Source: Rhodoferax sp. (GTDB lineage: Bacteria; Pseudomonadota; Gammaproteobacteria; Burkholderiales; Burkholderiaceae_C). From it: a stretch of DNA of 64,000 nt. The stretch spans positions 1-64,000 of the forward strand of contig JARWZT010000019.1 in NCBI GenBank assembly GCA_029866205.1, written 5' to 3'. This document shows positions 20,960-30,373 of the stretch, piece after piece. The stretch's first letter is position 1; each line of letters begins with the position of its first letter. The position numbers and the translations under genes are program-made. The notes beneath the pieces were generated by a model. That model was not told the DNA's origin and searched no databases. It saw nothing but the letters and a program-made list of their open reading frames with translations.

Positions 20960-21898
20960 TCAGCGATGCCAGCGCCGCCAATACTCCAGCGCCACCCGGT
21001 AGGTGTTGATTTGCACCTGCACGGTTTGCGAAATGTCGTGGCCATAACCGCCGCCCATGGCGAAGGCCAGTGGAATCTTGCGCGCGAAGCACCAGTCAAA
21101 CACCCTTCGGTCGCGTGCCTGGAGTCCATCAAAACTGAGTTTCAGGCGGCCCAGACGGTCACCCTCGTGGGGGTCGGCACCAGCGAGGTACAACACAAAT
21201 CCGGGCGTAAAGCGGTCTTGCAGTGTTTGCAGTGCTTGCTCCAGCGCCGCCAGATAGTCGTCATCGGTGCAGCCGTCGGGCAAGGCCACGTCGAGGTCGC
21301 TGCGCTCTTTGGCAAACGGAAAATTGTTGGCGCCGTGCATGGACAGCGTAAAAACCGACGGGTCGCTGGCAAAAATGCGTGCGGTGCCGTTGCCCTGGTG
21401 CACGTCCAGGTCAATGATCGCCACGTGCAGGGGCAGGCGACGCTGTCCGGGAGGTGGGCGCACCCTGCCCCATTCCGCCTGCAGCACCCGGGCAGTGACT
21501 GCCAGATCGTTGAACACACAAAAGCCGCCACCCCGGTCGGTGTAGGCGTGGTGCGTACCGCCCGCCAGGTTGGCAGACACCCCCTGCGTGAGTGCCACAC
21601 GCGCCGCCTGTAAAGTGCCGCCCACTGAGCGCCGCGCCCGCTCGGCCATCGCCGGGCTCCAGGGAAAGCCAATGTCGCGCAAAATTTTGGCATCGACCGA
21701 ACCCTCAGCGATCGCGGCAATGTAGGCCGGGTGGTGGGCAAAGGCCAACTCGGCGTTGACCGCGGCCGGCGCCTGCACAAACTGCACCTGCGGCAATTGG
21801 GCTGCCAGCGCGTCGCGCAGCAGCTGGTACTTGGCCATCGGAAACCGGTGGCCCGCCGGCAGAGGAAGAACGAAGTTGTCGCTGTAGAAAGCCTGCAT
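20960..21898 (-). CDS. Histone deacetylase-family / acetoin-utilisation-like deacetylase
   Basis: GTHHAYTDRGGGFCVFNDLAV, IIDLDVHQGNGTARIF, AGADPHEGDRLG. Confidence 0.92.
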   Translation of the reverse strand: MQAFYSDNFVLPLPAGHRFPMAKYQLLRDALAAQLPQVQFVQAPAAVNAELAFAHHPAYIAAIAEGSVDAKILRDIGFPWSPAMAERARRSVGGTLQAARVALTQGVSANLAGGTHHAYTDRGGGFCVFNDLAVTARVLQAEWGRVRPPPGQRRLPLHVAIIDLDVHQGNGTARIFASDPSVFTLSMHGANNFPFAKERSDLDVALPDGCTDDDYLAALEQALQTLQDRFTPGFVLYLAGADPHEGDRLGRLKLSFDGLQARDRRVFDWCFARKIPLAFAMGGGYGHDISQTVQVQINTYRVALEYWRRWHR

Positions 21899-21930
21899 GT
21901 ATCGATATGCGCCCAAACTGGCGCGATGGA

Positions 21931-22935
21931 TTAGTCCACGCGCGCGCCCGAGGCCTTGACCACCACTGCCCACTTCTTGATTTCGGCATCAATCAAGGCG
22001 GCAAATTCCTGGGGGCTGTTGCCACTTGGAATCGCACCTTGGGCCAGTAACTTGTCCTTGATGTCAGGCGAATTGAGCGCTTTGGCGGTTTCTTGCTGGA
22101 GCCGGTTCACCACCGCTTGAGGCGTGCCAGCGGGCGCCAGCAGTCCGAACCAACTGGTGGCATCGAAGCCCTTGAGCGGTGCGGCCTCGGCAATCGTGGG
22201 CAAGTCCGGCAAGGCACCCGAGCGCTGCGCGCTGGTCACGGCGAAGGCTTTGAGTTTGCCTGCCTTGATCAGCGCAATGGCCGAAGGCAGATTGTCAAAC
22301 ATCACATCCACCTGGCCTGACACCAAGCCCAAGAGTGCGGGCGCCGAACCACCATAGGGGATATGGGTCATAAAAATGCCGGTGGACGTCTTGAAGAGCT
22401 CGCCTGCCAAATGGATGGATGTACCGCTGCCGCTGGACGCCATGTTGAGTTCGCCAGGGTGTTTGCGCGCGTAGGCTATAAAGTCGGGCACGGAGTTAAT
22501 GCCCAGCGCCTTGGCACGATCGCTGTTCATTACCATCACGTTGGGCACTCCGGCCACCAAGGTGATGGGCGCAAAGTCTTTTTGCGGGTCATAGGCCAAT
22601 TTGGCAAACAAGGACTTGTTGATGCCGTGGGTGCCCACGGTGCCCATGAGCAAGGTGTAGCCGTCGGGTGCAGATTTGGCCACCTGCTCGGCCCCGATGT
22701 TGCCACCCGCCCCCGCCCGGTTTTCCACGATAAATGACTGTCCAAAGGCCTTGGTCAACTCGGGAGCCACAGCGCGGGCCAAGATATCGGTGGTTCCGCC
22801 TGGTGCAAACGGCACCACGATCTTGACCGGTTTACTGGGCCATGCCGTTTGCGCCAGCGACAGGCCCGATGCCGACCCCAGCACCAGAGCGGCCCAAAAC
22901 AAAAGGCAAGAACGAAGGTCGATGGCTTTTCGCAT
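21931..22935 (-). CDS. Bug-family tripartite tricarboxylate transporter substrate-binding protein
   Basis: [23 protein letters not shown]...[22 protein letters not shown]. Confidence 0.93.
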   Translation of the reverse strand: MRKAIDLRSCLLFWAALVLGSASGLSLAQTAWPSKPVKIVVPFAPGGTTDILARAVAPELTKAFGQSFIVENRAGAGGNIGAEQVAKSAPDGYTLLMGTVGTHGINKSLFAKLAYDPQKDFAPITLVAGVPNVMVMNSDRAKALGINSVPDFIAYARKHPGELNMASSGSGTSIHLAGELFKTSTGIFMTHIPYGGSAPALLGLVSGQVDVMFDNLPSAIALIKAGKLKAFAVTSAQRSGALPDLPTIAEAAPLKGFDATSWFGLLAPAGTPQAVVNRLQQETAKALNSPDIKDKLLAQGAIPSGNSPQEFAALIDAEIKKWAVVVKASGARVD

Positions 22936-23064
22936 GGGCGGGTTTCCTGGTGTGGGCTTGAAAAAAACGGGCTGCGCTGCGCGCCGTGGCAGCCGATTGA
23001 ACGCGATCCATTATGAAGCCAGCCCATTGCACAATGCATACTCAGCGCAGGGGTACAAACCCGC

Positions 23065-24822
23065 ATGCAACGCCGCAATCAGCCCACTCTTTCTGACACC
23101 GTGCCCACCGCCATGACCACCACCACCCAGCCCACGGGCGCCAGTTTGTTGATCGACGCCTTGTTGGCCCAAGGCGTGAACACTGTATTTTGTGTCCCCG
23201 GCGAGAGCTTTTTGGCGGCCATTGACGCCATGTACACCCATCGCGACGCCATCCATCTGGTGGTGTGTCGCCATGAGGGTTCGGCCATGTTTATGGCCGA
23301 GGCCCACGCCAAAGCCACGGGTCGCCCCGGCATTTGCTTTGTGACGCGCGCCCCCGGAGCGGCCCAGGCCACCATTGGCGTGCACACCGCACACCAGGAC
23401 GCCACGCCGGTGATTTTGTTCATCGGGCAGGTGGGACTTGGCTTTATGGAGCGCGCCGCCTTTCAGGAAGTGGACTACCGCCGCATGTTTGGGCCCATCA
23501 GCAAATGGGTCGCCCAGGTGGACGACGCCAGTCGCATGACAGAAATGGTGAGCCACGCCTTTCATAGGGCGACGGCCGGACGCCCCGGCCCCGTGGTTTT
23601 GGCCTTGCCCGAAGACGTGCTCAGCGGTGTGGCAATGGCCCCCGTACTCCCGCTCCGCGCCGCGCAACCGGTGTGCGCCACACCCTCGGCCCCCACGCTG
23701 ACGCAGCTGATGCGCATGCTGGATGCCGCAGAGCGCCCCTTGCTCATCGTGGGTGGCAGCGGGTGGTCAGCGCAGGCCGTGCAAGACCTGCGCACCTTTG
23801 TGCACGCCAGCGGACTGCCTGTGGCCTGTTCTTTCAGGCGCCAAGACCTGTTTGACAACGACGACCCCCATTACGTTGGCGTGCTGGGCTTGGGCGCAGA
23901 CGCAGGTTTGCACCGGGCGGTCATGGAGTCGGACCTGCTGCTGCTGCTGGGCGCGCGTATGGGCGAGGTGCCCAGCGCGGGCTACACCTTGATTGACATT
24001 CCACAGCCCCAGCAATTGCTGGTGCACGCGCTGCCCGAAGCCCAGGACCTGGGTCACGTGTACCGGCCCGACCTGGCTATGCTGGCCACGATGCCCGAAC
24101 TGGCCCGGGCACTGGCCGATTTACCCTTAGATCCGGCACTGCGCCAGCGCCTGCAGCCCCGCACACACACTTTGCGCCAAGGCTTTGAACAATTCACCGC
24201 TATCCCAGAAACCCGCGCTACGGCAGAGGCCAGCACGCCCATCGACCTGGTGCAAACCTGGGGTCTGCTGCGTGCCCAGCTCCCGGAAGATGTGGTAATC
24301 GCCAATGGCGCGGGCAACTACACCACTTGGGCGCACCGCTACTTCAGATATCGCCGCTTTGGCAGCCAAGTGGCGCCCACCAGCGGCGCAATGGGCTACG
24401 GCCTTCCTGCGGCCATAGGCGCCAAACTGGCGCACCCCCAGCGCGATGTGCTGTGCCTGGCCGGTGACGGCTGCTTCATGATGAGTTCGCACGAACTGGC
24501 CACTGCCGTGCACCTGGCCTTGCCCATCGTTATCGTGGTGTTTGACAACCAGATGTACGGCACGATCCGGATGCACCAGGAAAAATTCTTCCCGGAGCGC
24601 ACCCACGCCACCGCCCTGCACAACCCCGATTTTGTGGCCCTCGCGCACGCTTTTGGCGCCCACGGCCTGCGCGTCAACCAGCCCGCTGCGCTGGCAGAGG
24701 CCGTGCTGCAGGGCTTTAAAGCCGACCGCCCGACCCTGATCCATGTGCTGACCGACCCCGAAAACATCAGCGCAGGTGCGAAGCTGAGTGACATTCGGGC
24801 GCTGAACCGTCGATCAACGTAG
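23065..24822 (+). CDS. Thiamine-pyrophosphate-binding protein (acetolactate-synthase-like)
   Basis: FCVPGESFLAAIDA, RHEGSAMFMAEAHAK, GDGCFMMSSHELATAVHLALPIVIVVFDNQMYG. Confidence 0.92.
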   Translation: MQRRNQPTLSDTVPTAMTTTTQPTGASLLIDALLAQGVNTVFCVPGESFLAAIDAMYTHRDAIHLVVCRHEGSAMFMAEAHAKATGRPGICFVTRAPGAAQATIGVHTAHQDATPVILFIGQVGLGFMERAAFQEVDYRRMFGPISKWVAQVDDASRMTEMVSHAFHRATAGRPGPVVLALPEDVLSGVAMAPVLPLRAAQPVCATPSAPTLTQLMRMLDAAERPLLIVGGSGWSAQAVQDLRTFVHASGLPVACSFRRQDLFDNDDPHYVGVLGLGADAGLHRAVMESDLLLLLGARMGEVPSAGYTLIDIPQPQQLLVHALPEAQDLGHVYRPDLAMLATMPELARALADLPLDPALRQRLQPRTHTLRQGFEQFTAIPETRATAEASTPIDLVQTWGLLRAQLPEDVVIANGAGNYTTWAHRYFRYRRFGSQVAPTSGAMGYGLPAAIGAKLAHPQRDVLCLAGDGCFMMSSHELATAVHLALPIVIVVFDNQMYGTIRMHQEKFFPERTHATALHNPDFVALAHAFGAHGLRVNQPAALAEAVLQGFKADRPTLIHVLTDPENISAGAKLSDIRALNRRST

Positions 24823-24877
24823 ACACCTATCCCCATCCGCGACCGAAGCGCGGCTGCCATTGCCGCCGCGGCGCTCC

Positions 24878-25534
24878 TTAAGGCAGCAAGAACGCCACCG
24901 CCACCGCAATCAAAACCAGCACCACCAGCGCCAGCACCCGGGTGGCCAGCGAATCTGTCGATTCTGGCGTGCCCAGTGGCAGAATTTTGTCGCCGCTCAC
25001 CATGGGGGTGATCAGGTCAAGCTTGCGCCTGTGGCGGTAGTACAGCACGGTGGCGATGTGCAGCGCCAAGAGCGCAAACACCGCGAGTTTGCCGATGCGG
25101 GTGTGGTACTGGGTCGCCAAATTGACCCACGCGCTGCTGGCGTGGGCCACCAGCGGCCCGGCAGTGGCGATCTCGTCGTCACTGAACAGCCCGGCTGTCA
25201 CCTGCAAACCCAGGGCCAACAGCATGGCCAACACGGACCAGGCGCCCATCGGGTTGTGGCCCACGCTGGCCGGGCGCTCCTCAAAAGGGGTGCGGGCATA
25301 GGCCCACGCTGCCGCCGGTGACGCCACAAACTGCCGAAACCGCGACCAGTAGCCGCCCAGCCAACCCCACACCAGCCGAAACAGAAGCAGGGTCAAGACG
25401 GCGTAACCGCATCGAAAGTGCCACTCCATGGCGCTGCCGCCCATTTGTGCAGTCACCACCAATCCAACCAGCGCCACCATCAGTGCGACATGAAAAAGTC
25501 GGGTCGGCAGGTCCCAAATACGTACCAGGTTCAA
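24878..25534 (-). CDS. Cytochrome b561-type (cytochrome b/b6 domain) protein
   Basis: VRIWDLPTRLFHVALM, FRLVWGWLGG; TTG start inferred. Confidence 0.85.
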   Translation of the reverse strand: MNLVRIWDLPTRLFHVALMVALVGLVVTAQMGGSAMEWHFRCGYAVLTLLLFRLVWGWLGGYWSRFRQFVASPAAAWAYARTPFEERPASVGHNPMGAWSVLAMLLALGLQVTAGLFSDDEIATAGPLVAHASSAWVNLATQYHTRIGKLAVFALLALHIATVLYYRHRRKLDLITPMVSGDKILPLGTPESTDSLATRVLALVVLVLIAVAVAFLLP

Positions 25535-25729
25535 TTTATTTCTCCCTTTTGTGCGTTTCGGCCACCCCGTACAACACCACGCTTGCCCCAAGCGGCGCAC
25601 CGATTGCGGCTCCAGCAAATCCCAGCGAGCACCCTCCATCCAACAGAAATGACCCTGCCGGACGGTTTCCCACTGAATCGTTGTCAAAATGACCCCTGGC
25701 AATTTTGCCCCCAACCCAAAGAGCTGTCC

Positions 25730-26182
25730 ATGAAAACCATTGCCCGCACATTGATGATCACCGCCGCCGCCCTGCTGGTTAGCGCGCCCTCCTGGGCCCA
25801 ATTTGCCAAGCCAGAAGACGCGGTCAAGTACCGCAAAAACGCATTGTTTGTAATGCAGCAAAATTTTGGCCGTGTCGCCGCCATGGCTGCGGGCAAGGCA
25901 CCGTTTGACGCCAAGGTAGCGCTCGAAAGCGCAACCAACGCCGAGTTTGTAGGCAAGCTGCCCTGGGCCGCATTTGGCGAAGGCACCGACAAGGGCGACA
26001 CCAAGGCCAAGCCAGAAATCTGGACCGACAAGGCCAAGTTCAATGAATACGCCGAGAAAATGCAGGCCGAAATGGTCAAACTGACTGTGGCAGCCAAGTC
26101 CGGCAACCTGGACTCCATCAAGGTGGCGACCGGTGCGGTGGGCGGAACCTGCAAGTCCTGCCACGACGCGTTTCGTCAGTAA
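25730..26182 (+). CDS. Cytochrome c' (c-prime)-like protein
   Basis: Signal peptide; C-terminal CKSCHDAFRQ heme site. Confidence 0.88.
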   Translation: MKTIARTLMITAAALLVSAPSWAQFAKPEDAVKYRKNALFVMQQNFGRVAAMAAGKAPFDAKVALESATNAEFVGKLPWAAFGEGTDKGDTKAKPEIWTDKAKFNEYAEKMQAEMVKLTVAAKSGNLDSIKVATGAVGGTCKSCHDAFRQ

Positions 26183-26221
26183 ATGGGGTTAGCGGGGGGT
26201 GGGCCGCGCTCCCCCGCCGCG

Positions 26222-27268
26222 TTATTTGAAACCGACGCGGTCCAGCATTTGCTGCACCTTGATCTGGTTCATGCCGACGGCGCTGATGGGAATCAGTTCG
26301 CTTTTAAAGCTTCCGCCGGTCATGGTCTTCAGCGCAGGGTTGTCCAGCGTGAGGCCTTTCACCACGGGCCATTCATTGTTGCCGTTGGCAAAGTGATTTT
26401 GCGCCTCGGGGCTGACTAAATATTCGAGAAATGTCAGGGCGTTGGCACTGTTTTTGGCATGACGCGCCACGGCGCCCCCGGCGACGTTCATGTGGGTGCC
26501 CCAACTTTGCTGGTTTGGAAACACCACGCCCACCCGATCGACCACCGCCTTGTCTGCAGTACTTGTGGAGCGCAGGAGCCGGGCCAGGTAATAACTATTG
26601 GTCAGTGCGACGCCACACTCGCCACTGGCAACGGCCTTGATCTGGTCGGTATCGCCGCCTTTCGGGGTACGTGCCATGTTGTCCACCAAGCCCTTGAGCC
26701 AGATCTCAGTGGCTGCTGCGCCTAGGTGCTCAGTCATGGCGCCAAAAAGACTGAGGTTGTAAGGATGCGACCCTGAGCGGACACACACGCGACCTTTGTT
26801 CTTGGGGTCCGCCAGCTCTTCGTAGGTGTCCACATCCTCAGGCTTGACTTTGAGCTTGTCATACACCACCACCCTCGCGCGGGTGGACAGGCCAAACCAG
26901 GCGGTGCCTCCATCTTCGGTGGGTTTGGAACGCAGATGGGCCGGAACGGCGGCTTCCAGTATTTTGGACTTGACGGGCTTGAACATGCCCTCCGCCTCAC
27001 CCTTCCACAAACGAGCCGCGTCGACCAACAAAATCACATCCGCAGGCGATGCGCTGCCCTCCGCTTTGAGGCGGGCGATGATGCCCGCATCGTCCGAGTC
27101 GACGCGGTTGATTTTGATGCCAGTGGCCTTGGTGAAGTCGCTGTAGAGCGCCTCATCTGTCGGGTAGTGGCGAGCCGAATACAGGTTGATCACTTGCGCG
27201 TCGGCAAGTGCAGGGAGGCCAAAAGTGGAAGCTAAGCCGAACGTAATAAGGGTCAGGGTGCGGTACAT
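26222..27268 (-). CDS. Fe(III) ABC transporter substrate-binding protein (FbpA/FutA-like)
   Basis: VINLYSARHYPTDEALYSDFTKATGIKINRVD, preceded by Fur box. Confidence 0.92.
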   Translation of the reverse strand: MYRTLTLITFGLASTFGLPALADAQVINLYSARHYPTDEALYSDFTKATGIKINRVDSDDAGIIARLKAEGSASPADVILLVDAARLWKGEAEGMFKPVKSKILEAAVPAHLRSKPTEDGGTAWFGLSTRARVVVYDKLKVKPEDVDTYEELADPKNKGRVCVRSGSHPYNLSLFGAMTEHLGAAATEIWLKGLVDNMARTPKGGDTDQIKAVASGECGVALTNSYYLARLLRSTSTADKAVVDRVGVVFPNQQSWGTHMNVAGGAVARHAKNSANALTFLEYLVSPEAQNHFANGNNEWPVVKGLTLDNPALKTMTGGSFKSELIPISAVGMNQIKVQQMLDRVGFK

Positions 27269-27311
27269 GGTGCAGATCAAAGCGAAGAAACGATGCCTGA
27301 GTGTAATCAAA

Positions 27312-27326
27312 TGAGAATCATTATCA
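27312..27326. promoter_or_regulatory. Fur box
   Basis: TGAGAATCATTATCA, 14/15 match to TGATAATNATTATCA when N is free; embedded in a 25-bp near-palindrome 27307-27331. Confidence 0.85.
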
Positions 27327-27379
27327 TTTGATATGCATCAAATGCCCCGCTTCCAGCTACGGATTTAGGTCCTTTCCTC

Positions 27380-28999
27380 TCAGGGACGGCGCAGGGTGCG
27401 GCTGAGCAAAACGACCGGTATCAAACCTACCAACACCAAAGCCAGCGAGGGCAAGGCGGCCTCTCCCAAGCGCTCGTCACGGGCCAGTTGGTAGGCCATT
27501 ACGGCCAAGGTGTCCGTATTGAATGGGCGCAGCACCAGGGTGGCAGGCAGTTCCTTCATAACGTCAACCAAAACCAGCAGGGTCGCGGCAGCAACAGGTC
27601 GCTTCAACAGCGGCCAATGCACACGCCAGACCAATGAAAAGCCCGAAACACCCAGCATGCGCGAAGTCTCGTCCAAAGAAACGGGAACGCGGCTGTAGCC
27701 ACTTTGTACCGATTGCAAGGCAACCGCCACAAAACGCACAAGATAAGCCCACACCAGGCCGAGCACCGTGGCAGTGAGCCAAGCGCCGACACCCCACTGG
27801 GGCCACTGTGCCTGAACCCAGCCCATTGGCAGAAGCAAACCCACCACGATCACCGCACCCGGCACGGCATACCCTAAGCCCAAAATGCCCCCAATGACCC
27901 GCGTCATTCCGTGGGAGCGCAGGCGGGTCTGCCCTGCCACCAGCAGCGCCACGCCTACAGCCACCACGGCAGTTACACCGCCCAAAGCCAGGCTGTTGAC
28001 AGACCACTGCGCAAAGCGCGACCATGGCAAATCAGCCCATCCTTCGCCCTGGAGAAGCGTCAGAGACATCAACACGACCGGCAAAACAAAGCCGAACACC
28101 ACCGGCAAAACACACAAGATCCATGCGGTCGCCGCGGATGCACCCCGCAAGGGCAGGGGCTGCGACTCCGTGCCCTTGCGGTCCGCGCGGGCGCTCGAAA
28201 AACGCAAGCGCTTCTGCGCCCCCTGTTCCGCGGCCAACAGGACCACCACCACCATCAGCAGCACGGTCGCCAGTTGGGCGGCGGCAATCCGGTTGTCCAT
28301 CACCAGCCAAGCCTTGTAAATGCCCGCGGTAAAAGTCTGAATGCCAAAGTAACTGGACACCCCAAAATCAGCCAGTGTTTCCATCAGGGCCAAGGCGGTT
28401 CCGGCAGCGATGGCAGGGCGCGCCAGCGGCAGGGCCACATGAACGATGCGACGACGCAAAGGCGCGCCCAAAAGCCGCGCTGCCTCCATCAGGTGGTTGG
28501 CGCGCTCCGACAACGCCGTGCGCGCCAACAAGTACACATAAGGGTACAACGCCAGCGTAAACACGCAAGCCGCACCCCACACGTTGCGCACTTCAGGAAA
28601 GACCCGTCCCTCTAAGCCAAAGACGGCGCGTATGCCGGTCTGCAAAGGCCCACTAAATTGGAGGTAATCCGTGTAGGCGTAGGCCACCACATAAGCAGGC
28701 ATGGCCAGTGGCAGCAACAGTGCCCATTCCAGGCTGCGGCGCATCGGGAAATCGAACAGGGTCACGGCCACCGCCGCTGCGGTGCCCATACTGACGACAC
28801 CCACACTCACCAGCAGGCATAGCAGCAGCGACGTGCCGGCGTAATCCGGCAGCACGGTGTGGAACATTTCAACCAATATGCCCAAAGCCGCAGCGTCCCA
28901 CTGGGTCCAAGACAATAAAACGGTCACCACCGGTAGCGCCAGCAGCAAAGCCAAAGCCACCAATAAACTGCGAAAGAGCAAGCGCAAACTAAAAGCCAT
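27380..28999 (-). CDS. Fe(III) ABC transporter permease (FbpB-like)
   Basis: Two-domain multi-TM permease, LGAPLRRRIVHVALPLARPAIAAG and RVHWPLLKRPVAAATLLVLVDVMKELPATLVLRPFNTDTLA. Confidence 0.93.
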   Translation of the reverse strand: MAFSLRLLFRSLLVALALLLALPVVTVLLSWTQWDAAALGILVEMFHTVLPDYAGTSLLLCLLVSVGVVSMGTAAAVAVTLFDFPMRRSLEWALLLPLAMPAYVVAYAYTDYLQFSGPLQTGIRAVFGLEGRVFPEVRNVWGAACVFTLALYPYVYLLARTALSERANHLMEAARLLGAPLRRRIVHVALPLARPAIAAGTALALMETLADFGVSSYFGIQTFTAGIYKAWLVMDNRIAAAQLATVLLMVVVVLLAAEQGAQKRLRFSSARADRKGTESQPLPLRGASAATAWILCVLPVVFGFVLPVVLMSLTLLQGEGWADLPWSRFAQWSVNSLALGGVTAVVAVGVALLVAGQTRLRSHGMTRVIGGILGLGYAVPGAVIVVGLLLPMGWVQAQWPQWGVGAWLTATVLGLVWAYLVRFVAVALQSVQSGYSRVPVSLDETSRMLGVSGFSLVWRVHWPLLKRPVAAATLLVLVDVMKELPATLVLRPFNTDTLAVMAYQLARDERLGEAALPSLALVLVGLIPVVLLSRTLRRP

Positions 29000-29059
29000 G
29001 GGGCATTGTAGGTAGCCGTTACCCGCATCAGGGCAAACCGTGATCCCTACAATCAGACC

Positions 29060-30208
29060 ATGTTTTTAGCCCTAGAACAGCTTCAAGTCAGCTACGCAGG
29101 ACGCGCACGCCCTTCCGTTGACAAGGTATCGATGCTTCTGAAGGCCGGTGACATCGGAGTGTTGATTGGCCCTTCAGGCTGCGGAAAAACCACCTTGCTA
29201 CGCGCTGTCGCAGGCTTGGAGCGCGCCAGCGGCGGCGAAATCCGACTGGCGGATCGCGTCGTCAGTAGCGCCAGTGTGCATTTGCCCGCCGAGGCACGGC
29301 GCATTGGAATGGTGTTCCAGGACTACGCCCTCTTTCCCCACCTCAGCGTGCAAGACAACGTGCGCTTTGGCCTGCACGGACAAGGGCGGGCCGAACAAGA
29401 GGCCCGCGTACGCGACATGCTGGCGCTCGTTGGCTTGACCGCCAGTGCGCAGCGCTATCCGCATGAGTTGTCGGGTGGCCAACAGCAGCGCGTTGCTTTG
29501 GCCCGCGCGCTTGCGCCCAAACCCCAGTTGCTGCTGTTGGACGAGCCTTTTTCGAACCTGGATGTGGAGTTGCGCGAGCGACTGGCGCTGGAAGTGCGCG
29601 GCATTTTGAAAGAAGCCCAAACCACGGCCCTTTTCGTCACGCACGACCAAATGGAAGCCTTTGCCATTGGAGATGTGATTGGCGTCATGGCCGAAGGACG
29701 TTTGCACCAGTGGGACACGGCCTACACCCTGTACCACCGCCCAGCGACCCGTTTTGTGGCCGAGTTCATCGGACACGGCGTCTTCACCCCCGCCACGTTG
29801 CGCCAAGTGGACCACCAAGTCCAGGTGCAAACGCCTCTGGGAGATTTGGTCGACGTGGCGGAATGCCCCCTGCCCTGCACTTTTGTCGCGGGGGAATGCG
29901 ATGTGTTGTTGCGTGCTGACGATATCGTGCACGACGACGATGCCCCGGTAAAGGCACAAATTATTCGCAAGGCATTTCGCGGCTCAGAGTTTTTGTACAC
30001 CCTGCGCCTCAAGACGGGCGAGACGGTAATGGCCCATGTACCCAGCCACCACGACCATACGGTAGGCGAGTGGATCGGAATCCGGGCAGAAGTGGACCAT
30101 GTAGTCACCTTCAATCGCGCCTGCCCGGTCAACGGCAACGAAGTCTGCAACATGCCGTGCAATCTGCCTAACGCCCGGCAGGATTCCAGACAGGTCCAAA
30201 TCCCTTAA
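29060..30208 (+). CDS. Fe(III) ABC transporter ATP-binding protein (FbpC-like)
   Basis: [39 protein letters not shown]-terminal TOBE-like region. Confidence 0.93.
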   Translation: MFLALEQLQVSYAGRARPSVDKVSMLLKAGDIGVLIGPSGCGKTTLLRAVAGLERASGGEIRLADRVVSSASVHLPAEARRIGMVFQDYALFPHLSVQDNVRFGLHGQGRAEQEARVRDMLALVGLTASAQRYPHELSGGQQQRVALARALAPKPQLLLLDEPFSNLDVELRERLALEVRGILKEAQTTALFVTHDQMEAFAIGDVIGVMAEGRLHQWDTAYTLYHRPATRFVAEFIGHGVFTPATLRQVDHQVQVQTPLGDLVDVAECPLPCTFVAGECDVLLRADDIVHDDDAPVKAQIIRKAFRGSEFLYTLRLKTGETVMAHVPSHHDHTVGEWIGIRAEVDHVVTFNRACPVNGNEVCNMPCNLPNARQDSRQVQIP

Positions 30209-30234
30209 CGGTTGACGACACAATGGGGCCCAAA

Positions 30235-30256
30235 GTCGGCGAACTGCTTCGCCGAC
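30235..30256. terminator. Hairpin downstream of the fbpC-like gene
   Basis: GTCGGCGAA-CTGC-TTCGCCGAC perfect 9-bp stem; no T-run. Confidence 0.4.
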
Positions 30257-30373
30257 CTCGTGCCCGAATGTACATACGCCTGACGGCACGGTTTCTTGAT
30301 TCGGCGCGCCACACCGCGGAGTGCGCGGGCACCGATGAGACGACTCAGGCGTTAACCCCCGGGGGGTGATTGA

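Noticed and set aside
30356-30366. CCCCCGGGGGG palindrome near the lpdA 3' end
   Set aside because: Too simple and with no T-run; not claimed as a terminator
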